From the NCBI GenBank assembly GCA_031288635.1, contig JAITQZ010000089.1, forward strand, positions 1-46,754: a DNA stretch of 46,754 nt, written 5' to 3'. The stretch comes from Candidatus Peribacteria bacterium. GTDB lineage: Bacteria; Patescibacteria; JAEDAM01; Absconditabacterales; Absconditicoccaceae. Shown in pieces: positions 1-9,580 of this stretch. Under the pieces are notes generated by a model. It saw only the letters and a list, made by a program, of their open reading frames with translations. It was not told the DNA's origin and did not search any database. The number at the start of each line of letters is the position of its first letter. Within the stretch, counting starts at the first letter, position 1. Position numbers and translations under genes: made by a program.

Positions 1-159
1 AAACATAAAAACGATAAAATAGTGCATTACTCATTGAAACATCTTCAAAATCCATTAGCGGTAAGTAAATATAATTATCGTGCAGAACTTGGAGACCTCG
101 CTGATAAACTACCTTCCCCAGAACAATTACAAAACGTTTTGGATTCATTAACTTCATAG
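1..159 (+). CDS. DUF1016/YhcG-type PDDEXK nuclease, C-terminal end (partial)
   Basis: The window opens inside a gene; only the last 52 codons are visible, ending in TAG. The residues (IVHYSLKHLQNPLAVSKY, then LPSPEQLQNVL) match the C-terminal end of DUF1016/YhcG proteins, where a beta strand and helix are followed by a conserved 'V-S-x-Y' and a closing 'LP-S-x-E-x-L' segment. In that family the C-terminal half is a PDDEXK nuclease-like domain, often linked to restriction or mobile loci; that is family knowledge. The catalytic residues would lie upstream of the window and cannot be checked. Confidence 0.7.
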   Translation, partial: KHKNDKIVHYSLKHLQNPLAVSKYNYRAELGDLADKLPSPEQLQNVLDSLTS

Positions 160-203
160 AACGCTAAACTACTTACGAATATCTCGCCGGAAAAAGATAA
201 GAT

Positions 204-236
204 AAAAAAAAGCACAAAAGGCAAACCTTTCGTGCT
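204..236 (-). terminator. Intrinsic terminator reading leftward
   Basis: An 11-bp stem with one mismatch (AGCACAAAAGG / CCTTTCGTGCT, loop CAAA, 211-236) is followed on the minus strand by seven U (complement of the A-run 204-210). The plus strand lacks a T-run, so the polarity is leftward, although no leftward gene is evident next to it. Confidence 0.55.
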
Positions 237-412
237 CAGAGACCAGCTCTGAGGGCCGGCTTCAGAATGCAACCGGTATCAAGGATTTACCTGAGCAAAC
301 CGTTGATATCGATTGGAAAGAAGTCACCACAGAGCTGATCATACTCCATCCGGCAAATTGGGTAGTACACCTAGATGGAAAGAAAGAATGGGATACCATT
401 CTCTGACAATAG
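206..412 (+). pseudogene. Short open fragment without start codon, probable gene remnant
   Basis: With UGA=Gly a frame is open from the TAA at 203-205 to the TAG at 410-412 but has no plausible start. Residues from about 272 look protein-like (TGIKDLPEQTVDIDW, then ELIILHPANWVVHLDGKKEW). I do not recognise the family. The remnant, the leftward terminator inside it and the truncated genes nearby suggest a rearranged stretch. The rest of 413-533 holds an imperfect CTCAGA...TCTGAG hairpin around 482-513 and nothing else I can name. Confidence 0.3.
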
Positions 413-533
413 CGACCTAGTAAAGGGTTTTATGTGTGTGATAGAAACCTTATGGTAAGTCGTTATGTCATTCTAAGTATACTCAGAAAAAAAAATTATG
501 CAAAAAATCTGAGAGATTTATGCTCATTTAGGA

Positions 534-561
534 TTGACATATGAACATATAGTATTATAAT
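534..561 (+). promoter_or_regulatory. Consensus sigma-70 promoter
   Basis: TTGACA (534-539), 16-bp spacer, TATAAT (556-561): a perfect -35/-10 pair. It would drive the membrane protein and lipase genes at 669-2211, leaving a leader of about 100 nt. The leader carries AGGAG at 638-642, but no usual start codon follows at the normal distance in the right frame. Confidence 0.7.
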
Positions 562-668
562 AATAGTTTATCTCACATCACTCACAAAGAAAACATCAGC
601 TTTTTTTTGCTTTTTTTGGAAAAGTGCATATACTTATAGGAGAGTGTTTTATTTCTTACGGACGAAAG

Positions 669-1481
669 ATGCAATTTTCCACAGTCTACAAACCCATGCC
701 CCTGCAGTTTTCGCCCTCTCAAATGTTTCGAGACCGTCAGACTACACTTCTTCAAAAACTCTGATTTCTGCTTCCAACGAATATTGACGTGCACATCAAA
801 TATTCCTTCCAACTCGTCGAAGAGCAGTACTTCCTTCAATGAGCAGAGTTTGAAGGTTTCAATACCGAGCACGAGGTCAATGAACAAGGAATTTTCTACA
901 AACTTTGACTCGCCAATCCAAAATACCGCAATATCCTTTCTCTGACGGTAAATCTTCAAGACCTGAAATCTCGCCTCACTTCCACTTTCCGATCAACATT
1001 AAAGTCCTTCCCTCGACGACAGTGGGCATTATTTCTGCTTTTTATTCTACTATTACCAAAAACCCTCAGTTCTGCGTTGCTCTATCTCAATCTCATCGGA
1101 ATTGGAGCGATGTTGCTCTTTTCTGCCTATCAGACCGTGAAATTTTTTCGGCAACTCCTGAGAAAAAAGAACTCTTCCTATCAAGGATTTCAAATAAATT
1201 ATGCCCAGGCTTCCGATATGACCGTTCTCAATGAGGAACTCATTATTGGCTTACAATCTCTACCACCACTGGGAATTGCCAGAGTTGCTTATACCGGAAA
1301 TTGCCTTTATCTCTACCAAACCGTCAAAGCAGCCCCCTCTTCCACCCAGAACATCCTCACTTCACTCTTTCAACGTGAATCCCTTTTAACAGAAACCGAA
1401 AAGGCTGAACTTACTCAAAAAACGCTTCGCTTTCTCCAACAACCAGCCTTTTTATCTCTTCTTACCGCTCCCAATGCCTAA
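669..1481 (+). CDS. Membrane protein of unknown function, upstream partner of a lipase
   Basis: With UGA=Gly (TGA at 762, 840 and 906) the frame runs 270 residues from ATG 669. Residues about 118-155 form one long or two closely spaced membrane segments rich in Leu and Ile (starting WALFLLFILLL); both flanks look soluble. The last codons overlap the start of the lipase-like gene by 8 nt, so the two are probably translated together. I do not recognise the family. The start is uncertain: ATG 669 has only a weak upstream purine stretch (GACGAAAG), GTG 624 and ATG 696 are in frame, and the AGGAG at 638 fits none of these well. Confidence 0.6.
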
Positions 1482-2211
1482 GCCCTTGATTCCTTCCGCC
1501 CAGCCTGAGCCAGTAAAACTTTCCTTTGGTGAAAAAGCCCTCCAAAAAGGGATGGAACGGTACGTAAAACTTTTGGGTAAAAAAGACTTTGTTCGTTCAG
1601 AGCGCCAGGCTCACGATGACCAAATCGTTTCCGCGGTCATAGAAAACTATCTTTCTCCTTTGGAACGTCATAAAATTGTCTGAGACCGAAAGCTGGATGA
1701 AGAGTTCAACTTTCCTCTACATAATGTATATGTACATCTCGACGAGAAAAAAATGCTGATTTGCTATCGTGGAACCGACTTTAGCGATGTAAAAGATATC
1801 CTTAGCGATGTCCAAATCATCCTCGGAATGAATGCTATTGATGTCCGTATCAGAGACTCATTAAACTTCTACGACCAGGTAAATATCAAATATCCCACCT
1901 ATGAAAAACGAATTGCGGGACATTCCCTAGGAGGAACCGTTTGTTATATTGTGGCAAAACACAGGTCTCCATCCCGTGCAATTACTTTCAATCCCGGTTC
2001 AGCTCCCAATAAAGCTTTTCTCTCAATGATGCAGGATACCTTTCTCAAAAAATCCCGAACTCAGACAATCACTACCTACAAAATTTTTGGAGATATTGTG
2101 TCAACCTTTAGCTTTATCGGAAATGTGCAGACATTTTTTCTCCAGACCGTCGACCCCGTGAGACTTCATACTATCGCAAGTTTCCCTGAGTTTTTTGAGG
2201 AAAGCTCCTAA
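1474..2211 (+). CDS. Lipase-like alpha/beta hydrolase (Lipase_3 type)
   Basis: This 245-aa protein continues through a TGA at 1681. It shows the class 3 lipase layout: an oxyanion-side strand CYRGTD near residue 97, the nucleophile elbow GHSLGG near residue 150, an FNPGSAP segment, an Asp in a DIVS segment and a late His in RLHTI near residue 233 that can complete the triad. Such enzymes cleave acyl esters of lipids. No signal peptide is evident; export may depend on the membrane protein encoded just upstream, with which it overlaps by 8 nt (an inference). It ends 2 bp from the convergent glycosyltransferase gene. Confidence 0.7.
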
Positions 2212-2213
2212 AA

Positions 2214-3065
2214 TTATGGTATTAAGATACGATTTTTCCAACGATTCTGGATGGTTTGCATATATTTTGTATTTTCAATAAGAGGAGGAATGAAAAGGGA
2301 AAATATTTGGGAAATCAGATAGGGATACCCAACAGGAAAAGTATCTCTATATTTCCATCTGATGGAGATACCTTCCCGTCTTGCTTTATTTTTCTCAGTA
2401 AAAATAGTGTTTTTCCCGTGTATTCTATAAATTGTGGAAAGAGTATCCAGATTATATCACTGACTTTTTTGTAAGAGTTTATAAAAGAAATCAGTATCCA
2501 TTGTACAATGGTATCTAGCATTATATCCTTGTACCTCCTGCCCCAAAGCTTTATGATAGCAAACTGCAGAATGCTGAAAAGGGCAAAATTTAGGAATAAA
2601 AGCTCTGATTTGCTGGTCAGTCGTAGGGAGTAAGCTAGATGTTCTTTGATTAGCTCGTAAAATGTCTCTCTGGGTTCCTACAATGCCGTACTCAGGATTC
2701 TCTTCTAGAAATTCTATCTGTTGAGTCAATTTACTATTATCAATCCAATAATCATCTTGATCTAAAATAGCTATATATTTTCCATTGCACTCTTCCAATC
2801 CTCTGTTCATATTTTTTGCAATCCCTTGATTAGTTTGGTTAGTGATGAGTTTAATGGGATGAGGGATATCTTCTTTATCTTGAAAAGTTTGAACCACATC
2901 TATAGTATAGTCCTTTGAAGCATCATCGGAAACCACAATCTCTATATTAGGATACGTTTGTTGCAAGACAGAAAGCAACGCTTCCGAAATATAACGTTCT
3001 CCATTATAGGTAGGTATCAGTACCGATACCAAAGGATATTCTGAGTAATATTTTTGAGTTTCCAT
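2214..3065 (-). CDS. Family 2 glycosyltransferase
   Basis: A 283-aa GT2 enzyme read through one UGA glycine. The N-terminal GT-A fold is clear: VSVLIPTYNGERYISEAL at residues 13-30, the nucleotide-sugar aspartate region VVSDDAS, and the metal-binding DQDDYW near residue 100. The second domain contains TDFFYKLLQKSQ, then Gly (UGA), then YNLDTLSTIYRIHG, the usual end of the catalytic domain; stopping at the UGA would cut this off. The protein probably adds a sugar to a cell-surface glycan at the cytoplasmic membrane; donor and acceptor cannot be told. It stands alone, with its own promoter just upstream. Confidence 0.85.
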
Positions 3066-3157
3066 AGTTCTAAAAGTGTAAAAAGATTAGTTTCTAGAAA
3101 AATCTGGTCTAAAGAGAGTTATAACTTCATAAGTACAAGAAAAGAAATCTTGAAAAC

Positions 3158-3186
3158 ATTATAGTGATATATGCATCTAAAGTCAA
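3158..3186 (-). promoter_or_regulatory. Promoter of the GT2 gene
   Basis: On the minus strand TTGACT (3186-3181), 17-bp spacer, TATAAT (3163-3158), 93 bp before the GT2 start. The spacer sequence (TTAGATGCATATATC) resembles that of the leftward promoter at 26267-26295, so both belong to one promoter style. Confidence 0.7.
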
Positions 3187-3222
3187 GTAAATATTCTAAA
3201 AAAAACATACTATTCGATCTAA

Positions 3223-4416
3223 CTATCGCAGCACAATTTCTTTCCAATTTTGCATTTGGATATTACTATGATGAAACGTGCTATCATATCTAGAAATCAA
3301 AACGTTATGCTGGGAATAGTCAGCAAATTTACTTTCTCTTTCTCGATTTTCTTCAGAAAGTTGCCAACAGACTTGGATATTTCTTTCTCCATCCGTGAAA
3401 TCAATTTCAAAGTTTTCTTTCACAAATCCCAGCTTTTTTCCCTGTTTTTGTAATATCTGGTAAATGACCGTTTCAAAACTTGGTCATCGACTAGGATTGT
3501 CCGTAAAACAATGCAAAAGCCCTGTATCAATCAGATACACTTTCTCAAATTGAGCTTTTCTATAAAATTGCCCCAACGTTGAAATAATAAAGGTATGTTT
3601 GAGGTTTTCCAAGTATTCATACAAAGTATTTTTTCCAACTTCTATTCCTTGTGATTTGTACGTATTAAAGAGTTTGTGAATATTGAGTTCTTTCGTATGT
3701 CCAAGCACCAGCGACCTAATAAATGATTGTAGAAGTGCCTGATTACGAATATTATATCTATCTACCAAATCCTTGAAAATAAGCAAATCTAGATATCCTT
3801 GCAAAAGTCCTTTTTTCACGCGTTCATCGGGAGTAAGCACGACTTCAGGATAGCCTCCTCGATAGACAAATTCATCAAAAAGTTGGTCTAAGATAAGGTC
3901 ATTTGGTAGCGTTTCGTAATTCTTAAAACGGAGAAATTCTTGGAAAGAAAGGGGAGTCTGACGAATTTCGTAAGTTTTCCCTCTTAAAATAGTAGCAATA
4001 TCAGCACTCAGCATTTTACTGTTTGACCCTGTGATAAAGAGAGTACAACCTTGATTATAAAGCGAAATTAATTGTCTATCAAAGTCTTTTACCTCTTGGA
4101 TTTCATCAAAACAATACACAGGATGTTCAATGCCTAAACTTCCCACATAAGAATGTAGGTCATCAATATTGATGTTGCGATAGTCCAATTCACTGAAATC
4201 AATAAAAATCACTTCTTCCAAGGTACATTTCTGGGTGTTTATTGCTTCCTGTATTTGTTGCAAGAGTGAGTAAGTTTTTCCGACTTTTCTTCCTCCCAGA
4301 ATAGTGATAATCTTTTTCAGATTCCAGAGCGAATCCAAAGAGGGGAGTTCTCTTTTAATTCCAGAAAATTGAGTGATTTTTTTCTGTCCTTTCTGGATGA
4401 TTTCTTTATATCGCAT
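3223..4416 (-). CDS. AAA_14/DUF4143 ATP-binding protein
   Basis: The 397-aa protein combines an N-terminal P-loop ATPase with a C-terminal DUF4143 region. Walker A is GGRKVGKT near residue 42, and Walker B with its acidic pair is CFDEIQEV near residue 107. The middle has the typical SFQEFLRF and LIFKDLVDRYNIRN segments. A UGA glycine at 3484-3486 links the body to the C-terminal module containing EIDF and IQVCWQLSEENRERE, a PDDEXK-like core often seen at the end of this family. The physiological role of the family is not settled; these genes are frequent in accessory regions of small genomes. The gene is single, with no obvious partner. Confidence 0.8.
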
Positions 4417-4504
4417 TCCTACAGTGAAAAAAAGTAAAATCTTTTCCCTCTATAGTGAGAATATAAAGAAAAAATGATGAAAAATCAAGACTTCTTTTTC
4501 TACT

Positions 4505-6136
4505 CTATGAAAAGGTAATATTCGACCTAATGCTAGAACTCTCCTCATCAAAATTCCTCCTTTCAATGGGCTTCCTCCTTTCTTGAGTCTGGTATCTTGG
4601 TTCTTGCGGTTGGCTCGGGTCTTTCATACTCAGACTTACTTTTTCTCTTTCAAAATCAATATCTAAAACTCTGACCTTCACCTTCTGCCCAACACTTACG
4701 ACTTCAATCGGATTGCTGACGTAACGGTTAGCCATTTGCGATTTGTGCACCAATCCGTCATTATGCAGTCCAATATCTACAAACGCTCAAAAATCTGTCA
4801 CGTTTCTCACTACGCCTTCCAATTCCATTCAGATTTTTAAATCTTTTATCTCTAGCACATCAGATTTGAAACTTGGTGGGTCAATTTCTTCTCTGGGGTC
4901 GAGACCGGGACGTTGTAGTTCTTGTATCACGTCAATCATGGTTTCGTGTCCAATGCCGTATTTTTCAGCTCGCTCCCTGACGGTCGCTTCGCTGACAACG
5001 GCTTCGCCGTTCGGACGGGTTCAAGACCCGTCCCTACCTGATACATTGTCTGTTGAATGGGTTCAATTTCCGTCCCCACCTGATATGTTGTCTGTTGAAT
5101 GAATTCAAAACCCGTCTCTGACTGATATGTTGTTCAATGGTAATTTCAAATCCTTCTTTTTAATTCACAATTCTCCTTCAGTAAACGCATACACTTGCTT
5201 GTGAATTTCAGGATGAATTCCCGTCATATCTAGTGGCTCTTTCCCATTTTTAATTCTCAAAAACCCAATCGCCTGTTCATACGCTTTAGGTCAGAGTCCT
5301 TTTACTTTTTTAATCTGGGCTTTGGTCTCAAAAGGTCAATGTTCATCTCTATACTCCACGATAGCTTTTGCGACTTTCTCGCTTAATCCTGCAATGTATT
5401 GGAGTAGCGTATAGCTCGCCGTATTCACATCTACACCGACTGCGTTTACGGTGTCTTCAACTTTTTCATCTAATTTCTCTTGTAGTAACTTCTGGTCAAC
5501 ATCGTGCTGATATTGTCCCACTCCGATTGCCTTCGGGTCGATTTTCGTTAGTTCCGCCAGCGGGTCTTGCACTCTATGGGCGATACTAATCGCACCACGA
5601 ACCGTTACATCCAATGTCGGATATTCCTTTTGAGCTAATTCTGATGCTGAATACACCGAAGCTCCCGCTTCGGAAGTAACGATAAATTTCACATCCAGCT
5701 TGTTATTTTTGATGACTTTCGCGATGAATTGCTCACTTTCACGACTCGCCGTCCCATTCCCACAGGAAATCAGATTTACTTTGTATTTTTTAATCATTTC
5801 CACCAACTTTGCTTCCGAAGTGAGAAAATCATTCTGCGGAGCGGTAGGATAGATCACGTCATTAAATAAAAATTTTCCCGTTGGGTCAACTATTGCCAGT
5901 TTACAACCCGTTCTAAAACCGGGGTCAAAACCGAGTACGGTGAGTCCTTGAATGGGTGGCGTGAGCAACAGGTTTTTCATATTTTCACCAAAGACTTTGA
6001 TGGCAGCTTCATCAGCTCGGCGTTTCTTGTCGCTTCTAATCTCTCTTTCCAGGCTGGGGAGCAAAAGGCGTTTGAGTCCGTCTTCAATAGCTTGTTCGAG
6101 GTAAACGCGGGCAGTTCAGTAGGTTTTTTTAGTCAT
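4505..6136 (-). CDS. tex: Tex-type RNA-binding protein lacking its N-terminal domain
   Basis: The product (543 aa) begins where the middle of Tex normally lies: [19 protein letters not shown], the YqgF/RNase H-like fold ([18 protein letters not shown] near residue 67; [21 protein letters not shown]), the helix-hairpin-helix region ([30 protein letters not shown]), and a C-terminal S1 domain ([17 protein letters not shown]...[10 protein letters not shown]). Tex binds RNA and acts in transcription-related processes. Roughly 250-300 N-terminal residues are missing: an in-frame TAA lies just before ATG 6134-6136, and nothing upstream encodes them. Between the HhH and S1 parts there is an insertion of three 14-residue repeats. 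Several UGA codons fall at conserved glycines. It may be a working short form or a decaying gene. Confidence 0.85.
5006..5131 (-). repeat. Three tandem 42-bp repeats translated inside tex
   Basis: On the minus strand three 42-bp units run head to tail and encode [28 protein letters not shown] and [18 protein letters not shown] glycine occupies the same place in all three. The last unit contains the GTAGGGACG head and a hairpin of the REP-like family (5012-5037), and its neighbours look like decayed copies. The insertion keeps the reading frame and lies between the HhH and S1 parts of Tex. Confidence 0.85.
5012..5037 (-). repeat. REP-like palindrome with GTAGGGACG head, inside tex
   Basis: On the minus strand GTAGGGACG leads into an 8-bp stem (GGACGGGT / ACCCGTCC, 5033-5013) with loop CTTGA. 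The same head with other self-complementary stem sequences is found at 27965, 43837 and 43927. Confidence 0.7.
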
Positions 6137-6185
6137 TTGTTATATATAAAACAAAAATAAAAATCAGATTTACAAATAAAATTTA

Positions 6186-7430
6186 TTATACCTCATCAGA
6201 CAAACCCATAAGAGCAAGATAAAACTCTAGTCTTCATTGTTCTAAAGCTTCTTCGTCTGCATAACAAGGAACTCGTGCTAATCCAATAGCTCCTGCATTG
6301 GTAAGCTCATCCTGGGCTTGATAGACATCCTTATCTGAAACTAAAATACCATCTCCTCTTACACAACCTATAGACGGAAAAATCAGTTCAAATTTTGGCA
6401 AAGAAGCACCAGATTGAGAATTACGCCAATCATTAACTGTTAACGTATACCTATTTGTTGTGTTGAGCTCAAAGTCATCATTATACCAATCATTAAGCAT
6501 TGAGTTATAATTGGTTATAATATTATCCATAGATATTGGAGTTCAAGTAGAAATCTGACTTTCTCAGTTTATTCAAACAAAATGATATCTAGGAATAACT
6601 CAAACTTTAAAATCTCAAGTAAATCCTCGTTGCATAGGTATATCATAAATATCTGAACCAAAGCTCACTTGTTCCGGCATTTTAGAAATATTTATATACA
6701 CTTCACGTCATTCACCACCATCGCAATTTACACAAGGATATTCTTTTCAAAACAAATACCCATCTTTTACATCAGAAAACTTCAAATAACCATTAAAAAT
6801 TCCAACGGCTTCTAATTTTTTAGTATTTTTATTAAACCTTTTTATTGTAGTTGAAGCATTTTCATTATCAGCAATATAACCACTGATAAGTGGAGCTATA
6901 GAATATCGGATATAAACAAAATTATCATTATCAAATATTTCATAATGACCGTGATAAAAGCCATCGTTAAAATTAAACAAAGGATATAACATATTTAAAC
7001 TCGGACTTTCACTATTGTATGTATATTCTTTAAATGTCTTCCAATTATGATCCAGATCAAAAACACCAAATTCTTTATTTATAAGTGAATATCCTGCTTC
7101 ACCCCACTCATTTTCTCAGAAATAAACAACATTATCTTCCATTTCATCAATGCTGAGATTAAGTGGCTGTTCATCTCAAATCAATTTCACTCCTGTTCAG
7201 TCTGATGGAATATTTGTCGGTTTAGGAATGATACAATCTGCTGGAGTAAAACTATCAATAAAAGAAGTAATAAAGTGCATAGGCGGAGTATCATTGTCAT
7301 ATTTCTCGGAACATTGCTTAATCGTATTCCAACGAAGAATAACAACCGCACCAATGGCAAGAATCAGGACAAGTAAGAAAAGTCAGATTCTCGCAGCTGT
7401 GCGAGATGAACCATAGTTTCATTTTTTCAT
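6186..7430 (-). CDS. Membrane-anchored extracellular protein of unknown function
   Basis: The frame (414 aa) opens only when UGA is glycine; it has more than a dozen UGA codons, the first being codon 4 (MKKG) and another at codon 16. Residues about 15-33 form a single membrane anchor (LFLLVLILAIGAVVIL), followed by a long soluble part rich in Asp, Asn and aromatic residues, probably outside the cell. It contains a Cys pair in CVNCDGGE. I recognise no domain. It sits between the Fic fusion and the truncated Tex on the same strand, 32 bp after the Fic stop, so it may share a transcript with Fic. Confidence rests on the long open frame and the anchor. Confidence 0.7.
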
Positions 7431-7462
7431 TGTTGGTAAAGATAAAGAGGTAAAAAAACAGA

Positions 7463-8356
7463 CTAATTTTCCTCGTAATAATACGAATAATCAATGCCTT
7501 TCATAAACAAATCACGGTCATTGATTTTATCAGTCAGAGCACCTTGTAGCAACTTTTTAATCACACTAGCAGCCGAACTGATAATCATTGCATTCAAATA
7601 CTCTTGCTTACCAATCTGACTCCAATCTACGCACTTTTTCAGCCTTTTTTTCAAGAGCAAATCTAGCCAAATCCTCGTACTTCTGCCGTTTCCTTCCATA
7701 AAAGGATGGGTAATATTCATTTCTACGTATTTATCTACAATTTCATCAAAGCTCGTCTCTGGCATTTCTTCAATGTGTTGCAAAGTCTGATCTAAAAATT
7801 GAGCAGTCGCAAATCTGAATCAGCCTTTTGAAATATTTTTTTGCCTGATTTGTCCAGCGAAATCATAGAGTCCACCGAAAAGATAAGCGTGAATCTGTTG
7901 TAAGCCTTTTGCAGCACCGACTTCCACGGTATTAATAAGTGAACTTTCAAATAAGGTATAGGCCTTTTTTTTGCTTTGTCCATCAATCGTAGTATCGCTG
8001 TAGAGAAACCAGTCTAAAAATTTCATTGCTTTATTGTTTGGAAAATGTTTTGCAAGTGAAATAATTCAGTCGCTGTCTAGTGTATCAGTGAGGTATTTTT
8101 TCCCATCGGATGCTGTTAATTTCAGTTGGTTAGTGGTACTACCCACCTCGTTTCCTTCTTTTTTCAGCTTGGTTTTTAGATATTTCCAGTAGTTACGAAC
8201 TTTAGTATAGTCACTTTCTTCATTCAGAATCCCTACCACATCCAAAACAGAAAACCGCCATTTGGCATTTCCTTCATCCCATATTGCACGGACTTCACGG
8301 TCATCAAAGAAGCGAATGGAGATTTTGCTGGTTCAAGAGGTTTTAGTGGTGGGCAT
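7463..8356 (-). CDS. BRO-N / Fic fusion protein
   Basis: The product (297 aa) has a BRO-N-like DNA-binding domain (residues about 10-105: [48 protein letters not shown]) fused to a Fic domain (about 120-297: [19 protein letters not shown], then Gly (UGA), FRFA). The complete Fic motif HPFMEGNGR is present. Fic enzymes transfer AMP or related groups from nucleotides to protein hydroxyls, often as toxins; BRO-N domains occur in phage antirepressors. I see no inhibitory [S/T]xxxE[G/N] helix at the right place, but cannot exclude one. Start chosen at ATG 8354-8356; an ATG five codons upstream is also in frame. A second BRO-N gene lies at 44591-45522. Confidence 0.85.
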
Positions 8357-8532
8357 TTGGTTTGAGCACATTGAGCTGAATGAGAAGAGTATAACAAAAC
8401 AAAGCTGAAATGCAAATCGAAGATTGAATTAATAACAAAGAAGTCAGCTAATGAAATAAAAAATATACAGATAATCTCTTTTTTCTGGTACGAATATAGA
8501 CTCTATACAATAATAAAAGATATAATATTGAC

Positions 8533-8560
8533 TTGATATGTGTAGTAAAATGCTTATACT
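8533..8560 (+). promoter_or_regulatory. Promoter of the beta-barrel protein gene
   Basis: TTGATA (8533-8538), 16 bp, TATACT (8555-8560). A TTGACT overlaps five bases upstream (8528-8533) but would give a 21-bp spacer. The A-rich leader that follows has no Shine-Dalgarno sequence. Confidence 0.5.
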
Positions 8561-8584
8561 GGAAAAAATAAAAAGAAAAAAAAT

Positions 8585-9130
8585 ATGAAAAGAAAAAAAT
8601 TAGGTGTCATATTGGGGTTGATGCTTCTCGTGAGCACAGTATCAGCTCAAAGTTGGCTTGGTATCAAAGCTGGCTTGAATGTTGAAAGCTATAAGCAGAA
8701 GGTAGAAACTTCTGAAATGGAAGGAGACTATCGTTTTTCTGCTCATTGGGACGGATTCCATGTTGGAGTTTTCGGCAAGTTTCGGCAGGAATACGGAGTT
8801 TGGGGATTCCAACCGGAATTGCTGTATTCCCAATCCACTCGAGGACGGAAGGGAATACTCCCCTTAAACCTCCTTTGGGAGCCGTTTGGGAATTCTCCTG
8901 TAGGGATTTACGCATTAGCGGGACCTTATGGCGAGTGGAAATCCCACTCCAGAAAGGAGTTCAAAAATCAGTTTCGAGAAAACGATTTCGGGTGGGGATT
9001 CGGCGTTGGAGCAGGTCTCCGCATTCTTCACCTTCAAATCGAGGGAAAATGGAACTGGAATGCGGAATATTGGCGGCAAGATTGTTTCAATCTTTCCGTT
9101 TCAGTCTTATTCTGACAGATAGGATGGTAA
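8585..9130 (+). CDS. Outer-membrane-type beta-barrel protein (PorT/OMP_b-brl_2-like)
   Basis: The 181-aa product has a Sec signal peptide (LGVILGLMLLVSTVSA, then QS), followed by alternating hydrophobic/polar strands with the pattern of PF13568 porins of Bacteroidota: WLGIKAGLNVE, DGFHVGVFGKF, WGFQPELLYSQ, GIYALAGPYGEW, FGWGFGVGAGLRI, LQIEGKWNW, and a last aromatic strand. TGA 9113-9115 is Gly and the true end is TAA 9128-9130 (LFGQIGW), giving the C-terminal aromatic residue typical of barrels. CPR cells are generally thought to lack an outer membrane, so the gene is either transferred or evidence of an unusual envelope. Only 1 of about 24 glycines uses UGA. A strong terminator follows. Confidence 0.7.
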
Positions 9131-9139
9131 TATGAAACA

Positions 9140-9168
9140 AAAGATGCTCGTTCGTGGGCATCTTTTTT
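9140..9168 (+). terminator. Intrinsic terminator after the beta-barrel gene
   Basis: Perfect 8-bp stem AAAGATGC (9140-9147) / GCATCTTT (9158-9165), 10-nt loop, and a T-run to 9168. Confidence 0.85.
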
Positions 9169-9513
9169 CGAAATATAGGAAATTCAAAAAATAGAAATGA
9201 CGGTAAATTGTTCGTGATATGGAAAAGTCAATATTGAAAATCGAGGCGATTCTGGAAAAACTCTTTAGAAATGGAGATTGAATAACAAAAAAAAGATGCC
9301 TCAATTCATAAAAAACTAGGCAATATGTTCATTCCTCATTCTTAGGAAGTATCGAAATATTGTGTTTTAATCAAAAAATTATAATAAAAATTGGGAAAAT
9401 ATTTCTGATTTTTTTGAGTATTTTCTAATTTGTTTATAATAAAGTGCCAAAAAAAATTAAAGAAGCTAGAGTTTATCTATATAAACCAAATAGTATAAAA
9501 ACATCATTTCGTC
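9169..9513. other. AT-rich intergenic stretch without a convincing gene
   Basis: Only short open frames occur. A 29-codon frame starts at about 9219 (MEKSILKIEAILEKLF), and a 37-codon frame from GTG 9444 (KKIKEARVYLYKPNS) runs into the next promoter; neither has support beyond its composition. GTTTA/TAAAC forms a small hairpin near 9470-9485. Confidence 0.4.
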
Positions 9514-9544
9514 TTGACTTTTGATATATATATATGAGTATACT
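9514..9544 (+). promoter_or_regulatory. Promoter of the lipoprotein/membrane gene
   Basis: TTGACT (9514-9519) and TATACT (9539-9544) with a 19-bp spacer made largely of (AT)n. The spacer is longer than at other promoters in the window. Confidence 0.5.
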
Positions 9545-9580
9545 ACAAGAGTAAATAAAAAATATAAATTAAAAAAAACA

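Noticed and set aside
582..959. 125-codon minus-strand frame
   Set aside because: It lies over the N-terminal part of the 669-1481 gene, which is continuous on the plus strand with UGA=Gly and joined to the lipase gene; the minus frame shows no motif.
9521..9580. Longer start of the lipoprotein gene at ATG 9521
   Set aside because: It would place 20 extra residues before an otherwise canonical lipoprotein signal peptide and overlap the promoter.
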